This document shows, piece by piece, positions 1-6,095 of a DNA stretch of 8,906 nt. Origin of the DNA: Marinovum sp. (GTDB taxonomy: Bacteria; Pseudomonadota; Alphaproteobacteria; Rhodobacterales; Rhodobacteraceae); NCBI GenBank assembly GCA_002684375.1, contig NYVC01000061.1:30629-39534 (forward strand). The letters are read 5' to 3'. The notes under the pieces were generated by a model. It had not been told where the DNA came from. It saw only the letters and a list, made by a program, of their open reading frames with translations, and ran no database searches. How positions within the stretch are numbered: position 1 is the first letter of the stretch; the number at the start of each line of letters is the position of its first letter. The translations under genes were made by a program, and so were the position numbers.

Positions 1-2
1 CG

Positions 3-509
3 CCAAAAAGCAGTTTATCTGAAGCTGATATAGCGAATATGGAATCTTTCTTGGAAACGCTTCAAATTGTTCTGCCCGCCATCCGGGTCGATACGTTTTT
101 AGATAAGTCAGTGGCTGTCTCTTCCGATGCAGGACAGCAAGAAACTCCAGTTATTGTCTTCGAATTAGTAAAGCCTAGGTCTGGCGTGAACGCTAAAGCC
201 TTTTTAAGAAAAGGTGAACTCGTTGTTCAAGCAGGATCGTTAGGGCGGGATAAATGGGTTGGTGATACCACACAAAAAACCCATTATCACAAATTATATC
301 ATGAATTATGCAATAATGGCACTCTTGTCATAGATGGCAAACAAACACGATTTACAAAAAACTACGCATTTTCTAGCCCAAGTGCAGCAGGCGCTATTGT
401 TAACGGCCGGTCCACAAATGGACGCACAGAGTGGAAATTAGCCCACGATGGACGGACATATGAGCAATGGGAAAATGATCAGATGGCAGAAGACCGCAAA
501 ATTTTATGA
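3..509 (+). CDS. DUF4357 domain protein, 5'-truncated; probable C-terminal part of a GIY-YIG nuclease family protein
   Basis: The reading frame is open to the left edge. Codons upstream of the first ATG at 39 read PKSSLSEADIAN with no stop, so the gene is cut by the window and the ATG at 39 is probably internal. The segment around LSEADIANMESFLETLQIVLP resembles the linker that follows the nuclease domain in GIY-YIG proteins. The C-terminal part (NYAFSSPSAAGAIVNGRSTNGRTEWK, positions about 369-446) is the DUF4357 signature with its SPSAAA and NGR-W motifs. The GIY-YIG catalytic domain itself is not in the window, so nuclease activity is inference. The gene is AT-rich (about 43% GC over 1-480 by hand count, against 58-68% in two 60-base rows of moeA), suggesting horizontal acquisition. 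Its stop overlaps the moeA start as ATGA, implying translational coupling. Confidence 0.75.
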   Translation, partial: PKSSLSEADIANMESFLETLQIVLPAIRVDTFLDKSVAVSSDAGQQETPVIVFELVKPRSGVNAKAFLRKGELVVQAGSLGRDKWVGDTTQKTHYHKLYHELCNNGTLVIDGKQTRFTKNYAFSSPSAAGAIVNGRSTNGRTEWKLAHDGRTYEQWENDQMAEDRKIL

Positions 510-1678
510 TAACTGTTGTTGAAGCACTTAAACGGCTTGTCACTTTGGTCGAGCCGGGACCGGAAGAAATCGTGCCCTTACATCTTGCGGCAGGGCGCGT
601 GCTTGCACGTCCTGTTGAGGCCGCGCGCGATCAACCGCCGTTCGCCGCTTCGGCGATGGATGGCTATGCGGTGCAAACTGCGGGCCTTGCACCAGGCGCG
701 CGTTATCGGGTGATTGGCGAGGCGGCAGCCGGCCACCGATTCTCAGGCATGGTTGGCGCGGGGGAAGCGGTGCGGATTTTCACCGGCGCCCCCCTGCCGC
801 AAGGCGCACAACATGTGGTCATCCAAGAAGATGTGAAACGCGATGCAGATGGCATGATTGTTGTGACTGAGGTTGACCCCAAAACACATATTCGTCCGTC
901 CGGATCAGATTTCAAACGCGGTGAGGTGATCGCGGCGCCACGGCGGCTCAGTCCTGCGGATGTTGCGCTGCTTGCGTCAATGAACCACCCGCTTGTACCG
1001 GTCCGGCGCAAACCGGTTGTCGCTGTGATATCGACTGGCGATGAATTGGTCATGCCTGGCCAAAACCCCCGCGACGACCAGATTATCGCCTCGAATTGTT
1101 TTGGTTTAAAAGCCCTACTTGAAGAAAGCGGCGCAGCGGTTCGCATACTGCCCATTGCCCGCGACACCATCCCCGCCCTGCAAATGGTGTTCGAATTGGC
1201 CCTGACAGCAGATCTAATCGTGACGATAGGGGGGGCCTCGGTGGGTGATCACGACCTTGTTGCTAAGGCTGGAAAATCTTTGGGAATGCAGCAGTCTTTT
1301 TATAAAGTTGCGATGCGCCCCGGCAAACCCCTGATGGCGGGACGGATTAAAGATACGCCCATGATCGGACTGCCCGGTAATCCGGTCTCATCCATGGTGT
1401 GCGGTCATGTTTTTCTAACGCCGGTGATCCGTCACATGCTCGGATTGCCCGCTGAACAAACCCGCCACACTCTGGCGCCGTTGGTTTGCGCGATTGCTCG
1501 AAACGGTCCGCGTGAACACTATATGCGGGCCAGCTTTTCAAACGGTCAATTAACCCCATTTGACCGACAAGACAGCGCGTTATTAAGCGTCTTGGCGCAG
1601 GCAAATGCACTTTTGGTGCGCCCGCCACACGCGCCCGCACTCGGCGCCGGTGCCGAAGTGCCTTATATTCTTTTATGA
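506..1678 (+). CDS. moeA: Molybdopterin molybdenumtransferase MoeA
   Basis: MoeA inserts molybdate into adenylylated molybdopterin, the last common step of molybdenum cofactor synthesis, in the cytoplasm. At 390 aa it is a normal length for the family. Visible motifs are PPFAASAMDGYA (residues 44-55), RIFTGAPLP (90-98), RPSGSDFKRGE (130-140), the MoCF-binding core ISTGDEL (175-181) and GGASVGDHD (242-250), then MRPGKP (270-275) and GLPGNPVSS (288-296). The order of domains (split N-terminal region, central MoCF domain, C-terminal beta domain from about residue 325) is complete. The ATG at 506 gives MITVVEALKRL, the expected family start. It has no good Shine-Dalgarno and overlaps the upstream stop (ATGA), so translation is probably coupled. 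Rhodobacterales usually have moaC directly upstream; here a DUF4357 gene takes that place. Confidence 0.96.
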   Translation: MITVVEALKRLVTLVEPGPEEIVPLHLAAGRVLARPVEAARDQPPFAASAMDGYAVQTAGLAPGARYRVIGEAAAGHRFSGMVGAGEAVRIFTGAPLPQGAQHVVIQEDVKRDADGMIVVTEVDPKTHIRPSGSDFKRGEVIAAPRRLSPADVALLASMNHPLVPVRRKPVVAVISTGDELVMPGQNPRDDQIIASNCFGLKALLEESGAAVRILPIARDTIPALQMVFELALTADLIVTIGGASVGDHDLVAKAGKSLGMQQSFYKVAMRPGKPLMAGRIKDTPMIGLPGNPVSSMVCGHVFLTPVIRHMLGLPAEQTRHTLAPLVCAIARNGPREHYMRASFSNGQLTPFDRQDSALLSVLAQANALLVRPPHAPALGAGAEVPYILL

Positions 1679-1707
1679 GATGAATTCGACGAAAATACCC
1701 ATCCAAC

Positions 1708-1736
1708 TTGACACAAAACAAGAACATGAGTAGAAC
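1708..1736 (+). promoter_or_regulatory. lexA promoter: TTGACA, 17-nt spacer, TAGAAC
   Basis: A perfect -35 TTGACA (1708-1713) lies exactly 17 nt before a -10-like TAGAAC (1731-1736), about 30 nt upstream of the lexA start. The -10 coincides with the second half of the SOS box, so LexA binding would block RNA polymerase directly. This is read from sequence only; no transcription start is known. Confidence 0.6.
1722..1736 (+). promoter_or_regulatory. LexA operator (alphaproteobacterial SOS box, GAAC-N7-GAAC)
   Basis: GAAC at 1722-1725 and GAAC at 1733-1736 are separated by exactly seven bases. This is the reverse complement of GTTC-N7-GTTC, the direct-repeat SOS box known for Alphaproteobacteria. 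It sits 33 bp before the lexA ATG and overlaps the probable -10, which is the arrangement expected for LexA autorepression with release on RecA-stimulated self-cleavage after DNA damage. Confidence 0.8.
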
Positions 1737-1768
1737 ATTACGAGACAAGGCGTGATAGAGGTTCGAAC

Positions 1769-2467
1769 ATGTTGACAAAAAAGCAACGCGATTTACTCGA
1801 GTTTATCCATAAGCGGGTGCAAAAAGACGGCGTACCACCATCGTTTGACGAAATGAAGGAAGCGCTCGATCTGCGCTCGAAATCGGGCATACACCGGCTG
1901 ATAACAGCGCTGGAAGAACGTGGTTTTATCCGCAGACTGGCGCATCGGGCGCGGGCAATCGAGGTTGTGAAATTGCCTGACTCTCTGGGTGAGATGAAAA
2001 CCGGTTTCACACCAAAATTAATTGATGGTGGCAAACCCGATGGACCAGCGCCGACAGCGGCGCGCAAAATTGACAGCTCACAAAGCCAGCAATTGCCTTT
2101 GATCGGGCGTATTGCCGCCGGCATCCCGATGGAAGCTATCGCGGATGATGCCCAACAAGTGACGGTTCCGGCGCAGATGCTTTCGGGGCAAGGCCAACAT
2201 TACGCGCTTGAGGTTAAGGGTGACTCGATGATCAACGCCGGTATCAACGAGGGTGATATTGTGGTGATACGGGAAACCAACACTGCTGAAAATGGCGATA
2301 TCGTGGTGGCCCAGATCGAAGGGTATGAAGCAACTTTGAAGCGCTTCAAGCGGATGGGAGATGTTGTTGCACTCGAGGCGGCGAACCCGGCCTATGAAAC
2401 CCGCATGTTGCCAATAGGGCACGTCAAGGTTCAGGGGCGGTTGGTGGGGCTAATCCGGAGCTATTAA
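1769..2467 (+). CDS. lexA: LexA repressor, self-cleaving SOS regulator
   Basis: This is the transcriptional repressor of the SOS regulon and is inactivated by RecA-stimulated autoproteolysis. At 232 aa it fits the longer alphaproteobacterial LexA type. Residues 1-65 form the winged helix-turn-helix ([45 protein letters not shown]). A linker of about 40 residues follows. The cleavage bond is Ala117-Gly118 in [11 protein letters not shown]. The S24-type protease domain shows the catalytic Ser153 in VKGDSMI and Lys191 in ATLKRF. The start is supported by AGAGG at 1757-1761, seven bases before the ATG, and by the conserved N-terminus. The gene has its own promoter with an SOS box, so it is probably expressed independently of moeA. 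Its last 44 bp overlap the end of the convergent comEC frame. Confidence 0.97.
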   Translation: MLTKKQRDLLEFIHKRVQKDGVPPSFDEMKEALDLRSKSGIHRLITALEERGFIRRLAHRARAIEVVKLPDSLGEMKTGFTPKLIDGGKPDGPAPTAARKIDSSQSQQLPLIGRIAAGIPMEAIADDAQQVTVPAQMLSGQGQHYALEVKGDSMINAGINEGDIVVIRETNTAENGDIVVAQIEGYEATLKRFKRMGDVVALEAANPAYETRMLPIGHVKVQGRLVGLIRSY

Positions 2468-3143
2468 GCAAAAAGCTGAACCGCTCAATCTTTTGTGCAA
2501 GCATAGCTGCCTTTGAGGGTGTCAAATGTTTCCGCGACCAAAGCCGGTCACCATTAAAACTAAGAGCTGTGCGCACCTGCAAGCGCCCTTCGCGTGCAAT
2601 AATATCCATACTGCCAGTGGCTGCGAAAACCGCAGCGTCCAAGATCAAACATTTCTCGTGGGCTTGAAGATAGACATTGGCAATCACCACCTGATCGGGT
2701 TGGCAGTCTTTTTTGTCAGCCGCAGCCCGTTTGCCAACAACATGCAGCCAATTTAAATTATCAAACGCCACTTGCCACCCCTGCGCTGCCAGTGCTTGGC
2801 TGCGTCCGTCACCATCATTGCGGAGCCAGTTTTTTGCCACAAAACCTGTACCTTTTGATTTACTTAACAAACGTCCCTGTGGGGCAAGTATGCCTAACAG
2901 CGCGCCGCTATCACTGATCAAAAGTAACGGTCGAGGTGTCTGGGCCCAAATCAGAAACCCAAGCAAACAGCCACACACTCCGATGAACCGCAGACGCCCG
3001 ACCCATAGCACAGCAAACAAGGCACTTACCGCCAGCAACGGCAAAACCACAGGAGCGGGTGCTTTTATATAGCGGACAGCATCATTGAAATCCGCGACCC
3101 AATCGGCCACGCCAAGGATCCAGGCAAGCCCTTGACCCATCAC
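2424..3143 (-). CDS. comEC: ComEC C-terminal part, separated from the N-terminal part by a frameshift
   Basis: This frame continues ComEC after the break at the C10 run. It opens with [20 protein letters not shown], which follows smoothly from the end of the N-terminal ORF if one G is added to, or two removed from, the run. The automatic GTG at 3143 is therefore unlikely to be a true start. It has transmembrane helices at about residues 29-48 and 50-66, then a soluble region ([31 protein letters not shown]) typical of the C-terminus of alphaproteobacterial ComEC. No HxHxDH metallo-beta-lactamase motif is present, so the nuclease-like domain of Bacillus-type ComEC is missing. The last 30 or so residues after DRLWSRKHL look unconserved. 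They read into the antisense of lexA (44 bp overlap), suggesting the original stop was lost. Alone, this fragment is unlikely to function. Confidence 0.8.
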   Translation of the reverse strand: MMGQGLAWILGVADWVADFNDAVRYIKAPAPVVLPLLAVSALFAVLWVGRLRFIGVCGCLLGFLIWAQTPRPLLLISDSGALLGILAPQGRLLSKSKGTGFVAKNWLRNDGDGRSQALAAQGWQVAFDNLNWLHVVGKRAAADKKDCQPDQVVIANVYLQAHEKCLILDAAVFAATGSMDIIAREGRLQVRTALSFNGDRLWSRKHLTPSKAAMLAQKIERFSFLLNSSGLAPPTAPEP

Positions 3144-4540
3144 CCAAAGCGCCCCCCCCCCTCAAGTTCGAACGGCATCAACATCAACCCGATGACACCA
3201 GCAGGCATAATAACCAGGCCCATCAGCGGCACCGAGATTAGATTGGCCAACAGACCATATTGCGACACCATATTAAAATGCGCTGCCGCAATCGGCGCGG
3301 TTGCCAGTCCAGCCACCAGCGAAGACATCAAGACCATCCAGATCGGTTGAGTCCATTTAGGCCAAGGTTGCCAGCGCTTTTTGCACCAAATTGTATAGAC
3401 TGTTATCAAAGCCAAAGTGGCGGCAAAAGACATTTGAAATCCCGGACCGAGCAAAGCACTTGGGCGCAACAACAGCACCAAAAAAGCGGCAACCGAAACC
3501 GACCGTAAACTCAAGGCACGTTTGTCAAACAGCAAGGCACCAAACCCCACAAAAGCCATTACAAAAGCACGCTCTGTGGCGACATTGCCGCCCGATAAGG
3601 CCAGATAGAATGCGCCTGCCAGTATTGCGCCGCATGCCGCAATTTTCTTGGCGGGCCAATGGCGGGCAGACCCAGGCAAAGACAGCACTGCCAATCTTAA
3701 TAGTGCAAAGATAAATCCGGTCAGCAACCCCATATGCAGGCCGGAAATTGCCAGTAGATGGGCCAAGTTGGTCTGTCGCAAATCCTGTAAGGTCTTTGCA
3801 TTTAAGCCGGAGCGGTCGCCACTGAGTACCGTGGCTGCAAAGGCGCCCAATTGACCCGGCAGAGCCGCTTGAACGCGCGTAGAGATAAGCATGCGCGCCC
3901 GCGCCAGTGCCATCGCGTGACCTGCAGGTGCCAACACCACAACCGGCGTGCGGCTGTAGCCCAAGCCCCCGAGGCGCAAAAACCAGGCGTGACGTCTGAA
4001 ATCAAAGCCCGAAGGCTCTACAGCGCCGGCAGGGGGCGATAAATGCCCGGTGAGCATGATCGTTTCCCCAGGGACCGGCTTAAAATTTAATAAAGGGCCG
4101 TGCAGCGAGACCCGTACCCGTTCTGGCGTTTGCACGGGAGTAAGTTGGCGAAGAACCACCCGATCAAGTGTCAAACGCAGCGCATCAGACGCAGAACGAT
4201 CAACCTTGACAATTCGCCCTTCTATCGGCCCGTAGTAATGATATTTCAAAACCGCAGCTGTCTTATACAGCGCCGCGATATTTGCCCACCCGACCCCAAG
4301 TACGACCAGTAGCGGCGCGGCAATTGCTATTTTTAAAATAGCATCCCGGTTTTTGCACAGCGTCAAACACAGCAAGTTCAAGGCAATGATTGCAAAAAGC
4401 AGGACAGGTGAAGGTTCCGAGGCAAGCGCAAAATAAACCGCAATACCAACGGCAAACAACACCGGTGCCCAGTCGGGCAGACGCGGCTTTTGCTGCCAGA
4501 AATTATCACCCCAAAACGCCATAGAAAGTAATCGGGTCAT
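3140..4540 (-). CDS. comEC: ComEC/Rec2 competence protein, N-terminal and channel part, frame broken at its 3' end
   Basis: ComEC forms the inner-membrane channel that carries single-stranded DNA into the cytoplasm during transformation; in Rhodobacter it also serves uptake of gene-transfer-agent DNA. This 466-aa ORF has N-terminal membrane segments (residues about 24-41, 46-61, 70-88) and a soluble DUF4131/OB-like domain (about 100-205) with PGETIMLTGHL and GFDFRRHAWF. The Competence domain follows, with its hallmarks HLLAISGLHMGLLTG (261-275), ATERAFVMAF (321-330) and PGFQMSFAAT (366-375). It ends at [16 protein letters not shown]; the last three residues are frameshifted and the expected continuation ([13 protein letters not shown]) is in another frame. 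The ATG at 4540 is preceded by a weak AGG; an internal ATG at 4522 is possible. It is divergent from gltX, with a CtrA-type box in the shared upstream region. Confidence 0.88.
   Translation of the reverse strand: MTRLLSMAFWGDNFWQQKPRLPDWAPVLFAVGIAVYFALASEPSPVLLFAIIALNLLCLTLCKNRDAILKIAIAAPLLVVLGVGWANIAALYKTAAVLKYHYYGPIEGRIVKVDRSASDALRLTLDRVVLRQLTPVQTPERVRVSLHGPLLNFKPVPGETIMLTGHLSPPAGAVEPSGFDFRRHAWFLRLGGLGYSRTPVVVLAPAGHAMALARARMLISTRVQAALPGQLGAFAATVLSGDRSGLNAKTLQDLRQTNLAHLLAISGLHMGLLTGFIFALLRLAVLSLPGSARHWPAKKIAACGAILAGAFYLALSGGNVATERAFVMAFVGFGALLFDKRALSLRSVSVAAFLVLLLRPSALLGPGFQMSFAATLALITVYTIWCKKRWQPWPKWTQPIWMVLMSSLVAGLATAPIAAAHFNMVSQYGLLANLISVPLMGLVIMPAGVIGLMLMPFELEGGGRFG
3152..3161. other. 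C10 homopolymer run (G10 in the comEC mRNA): frameshift site
   Basis: Ten C bases at 3152-3161 lie exactly where the comEC frame breaks. With ten, the mRNA reads E-G-G-G-R-F-G-stop. With eleven or eight it reads E-G-G(-G)-A-L-W-V-M-G-Q-G, which joins both comEC ORFs into one protein of about 710 residues. The cause may be a sequencing error, slipped-strand phase variation, a fixed mutation or slippage during expression; the sequence alone cannot decide. Confidence 0.85.
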
Positions 4541-4584
4541 GCCTGTGCTTGCCCCTGCTTAGACGGATGGTTAGACAGTGCGCA

Positions 4585-4590
4585 AAAGTA
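4585..4590 (-). promoter_or_regulatory. Possible -10 element of a CtrA-dependent comEC promoter
   Basis: On the minus strand TACTTT (4590 to 4585) lies downstream of the CtrA-type box. A start about seven bases further on, near 4578, would place the centre of the box (4610) near -32, where activating CtrA sites often sit. No good sigma70 -35 is seen at standard spacing. This is a weak, position-based call. Confidence 0.3.
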
Positions 4591-4602
4591 CCAGCGTTTT
4601 GC

Positions 4603-4617
4603 TTAACCAAAGGTTAA
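4603..4617. promoter_or_regulatory. CtrA-type binding site, TTAA-N7-TTAA, between comEC and gltX
   Basis: TTAACCAAAGGTTAA has TTAA half-sites at 4603-4606 and 4614-4617 separated by exactly seven bases, matching the full CtrA box of Alphaproteobacteria. It is also a perfect 6-bp inverted repeat around AAA, so it reads the same way on both strands. It lies 62 bp upstream of the comEC start and only 6 bp before the gltX ATG, where it covers the AAAGG that would serve as the gltX ribosome binding site. A role in comEC activation fits the CtrA control of competence genes known in Rhodobacter; an effect on gltX is possible. The 15-base AT-rich motif could also be chance. Confidence 0.6.
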
Positions 4618-4623
4618 ACCTCT

Positions 4624-6039
4624 ATGTCCAGCCAGATTGTCACCCGCTTTGCCCCCTCACCCACAGGGTATCTTCACATTGGCAGCGCGCGCACCGCGCT
4701 GTTCAACTGGCTGTATGCCCGGGGTCGCGGTGGCAAGTTTTTGCTGCGGATCGAAGACACGGATCGGGCGCGCTCAACCCCGGAGGCAACGCAAGCCATT
4801 TTTACCGGGATGGAATGGCTCGGGCTTGACTATGATGGCGAGCCGGTAACCCAGTTTGACCGCGCAGAGCGGCATGCCGACGTGGCCCATGAATTGCTTG
4901 CGGCTGGCAGGGCCTATAAATGTTTCAGTTCACAAGATGAAATCGCCGCTTTTCGCGATCAGGCCCGCGCGGCGGGACGCTCGACATTGTTTCGCAGCCC
5001 GTGGCGGGATGTAGAGGCTGCCAGACATCCGAAAGGCGCTTATGTTGTGCGGATCAAAGCCCCCCAGAGTGGAACAACGGTTATTGCAGATCAGGTTCAG
5101 GGTGATGTCACCATTAAAAATGACCAGCTCGACGATATGATCTTGCTGCGCTCGGATGGCACTCCGGTCTATATGTTGGCTGTGGTCGTTGATGATCACG
5201 ATATGGGGGTGACCACCGTCATACGAGGCGACGATCACCTAAACAATGCCGCCCGTCAGATGACCATTTATAACGCTATGGGTTGGCCGGTACCCGTTTG
5301 GGCCCATATACCGTTAATCCATGGTGCTGATGGCAAAAAACTGTCAAAACGTCATGGGGCCTTGGGCGTGGATGAATATCATGCGATGGGATATTCGGCG
5401 GCAGCCATGCGCAATTATTTGGCCCGATTGGGATGGGCACATGGCAATGACGAGTTTTTCACCGATGCTCAGGCCAAAGATTGGTTCGGTTTTGACGGGA
5501 TCGGAAAATCACCCGCACGGTTTGATTTCAAAAAACTCAGCAAATTAAGTGGCCAGCACATTGCCATCACCGAAGATGCTGCGTTGCTGCAAGATTTACA
5601 AACGTTCCTGCAGGTAACCGGTGCACCCAAACTATCCGATCAGACTGCGACGCAGATGCTGTCGGCGATGTATTGCCTAAAAGAACGCGCACGTGACTTT
5701 GGGGAACTCATTGACAAAGGACAATTTATTCTGGCTGGCACGCCAATCACACCAGACGAAAAAGCCCTGTCCGCTCTTGATGAGACAGGACGTAGCATGC
5801 TACGTGAGTTGACGCCGCAATTGCAAAATGTTATTTGGACCCGTGGCGATTTGGAGAGAGTAACGTCACAAATCGCAGAGACGCGTGGCATTGGCTTTGG
5901 CAAAATAGCCGCACCAATAAGAGCGGCTCTCGCAGGGCGCACAGCAACGCCAAGCGTCTTTGACATGATGCTGGTGCTGGGACGCCAGGAGACAATTGCA
6001 AGATTAACAGACATATCTGCAAATGAGATAAAAGACTGA
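4624..6039 (+). CDS. gltX: Glutamyl-tRNA synthetase
   Basis: A class I aminoacyl-tRNA synthetase that charges tRNA with glutamate in the cytoplasm. At 471 aa it is full length. The N-terminal Rossmann fold has [21 protein letters not shown], the HIGH-type motif being HIGS at residues 18-21. [11 protein letters not shown] (41-51) is the glutamate/ATP-binding segment. [12 protein letters not shown] (201-212) and the KMSKS-type motif KLSKRHG (239-245) follow, then the C-terminal anticodon-binding helical region ending in [28 protein letters not shown] (427-453). The CxC...CxxxC zinc site of some GluRS is absent (only one Cys, at 100), which is common. The ATG at 4624 gives the standard N-terminus; AAAGG at 4609-4613 is a moderate ribosome binding site inside the CtrA-type repeat. 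It may charge tRNA-Gln as well, since many Alphaproteobacteria use the amidotransferase route; the sequence cannot show this. Confidence 0.97.
   Translation: MSSQIVTRFAPSPTGYLHIGSARTALFNWLYARGRGGKFLLRIEDTDRARSTPEATQAIFTGMEWLGLDYDGEPVTQFDRAERHADVAHELLAAGRAYKCFSSQDEIAAFRDQARAAGRSTLFRSPWRDVEAARHPKGAYVVRIKAPQSGTTVIADQVQGDVTIKNDQLDDMILLRSDGTPVYMLAVVVDDHDMGVTTVIRGDDHLNNAARQMTIYNAMGWPVPVWAHIPLIHGADGKKLSKRHGALGVDEYHAMGYSAAAMRNYLARLGWAHGNDEFFTDAQAKDWFGFDGIGKSPARFDFKKLSKLSGQHIAITEDAALLQDLQTFLQVTGAPKLSDQTATQMLSAMYCLKERARDFGELIDKGQFILAGTPITPDEKALSALDETGRSMLRELTPQLQNVIWTRGDLERVTSQIAETRGIGFGKIAAPIRAALAGRTATPSVFDMMLVLGRQETIARLTDISANEIKD
6004..6032 (+). promoter_or_regulatory. Candidate gltA promoter inside the 3' end of gltX (TTAACA, N17, GATAAA)
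   Basis: TTAACA (6004-6009, five of six to TTGACA) and GATAAA (6027-6032, four of six to TATAAT) are separated by 17 bases and lie within the last codons of gltX. A start near 6039 would place the inverted repeat at 6042-6073 at the very beginning of the gltA leader. AT-rich stretches give such matches by chance, so this is tentative. Confidence 0.35.
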
Positions 6040-6041
6040 TC

Positions 6042-6073
6042 TCCAGAACGCGCAGCTTGCGAAGTGTTCTGGA
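6042..6073 (+). repeat. Inverted repeat / stem-loop in the gltX-gltA spacer
   Basis: TCCAGAAC (6042-6049) pairs perfectly with GTTCTGGA (6066-6073). Inside it, CGC (6051-6053) pairs with GCG (6059-6061) around AGCTT, so the RNA could form a two-part hairpin. It lies just after the gltX stop and ends 12 bases before the gltA ribosome binding site. No T run follows, so it does not look like a standard intrinsic terminator. It could be a processing or stability element, a leader control or an operator. Confidence 0.6.
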
Positions 6074-6084
6074 TGACCGATATG

Positions 6085-6089
6085 AAGGA
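6085..6089 (+). promoter_or_regulatory. Ribosome binding site deciding the gltA start
   Basis: AAGGA at 6085-6089 lies six bases before the ATG at 6096. This supports that ATG over the in-frame TTG at 6057, which falls inside the inverted repeat and would add 13 unconserved residues. Confidence 0.75.
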
Positions 6090-6095
6090 TTGAAG

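Noticed and set aside
1761..1768. Palindrome GTTCGAAC just before the lexA ATG as a second LexA site
   Set aside because: The half-sites are adjacent, and no partner lies at N7 spacing on either side, so it does not fit the alphaproteobacterial box.
3140..4540. Two independent genes instead of one broken comEC
   Set aside because: The two frames join at the C10 run into one continuous ComEC, and the second has no ribosome binding site or sensible start.
6043..6072. GAAC and GTTC in the gltX-gltA repeat as an SOS box
   Set aside because: The half-sites are inverted and 16 bases apart rather than direct repeats with seven bases between.
6057..6095. Upstream TTG start adding 13 residues to GltA
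   Set aside because: It falls inside the inverted repeat, has no ribosome binding site and the added residues are not typical; the ATG at 6096 with AAGGA is better.
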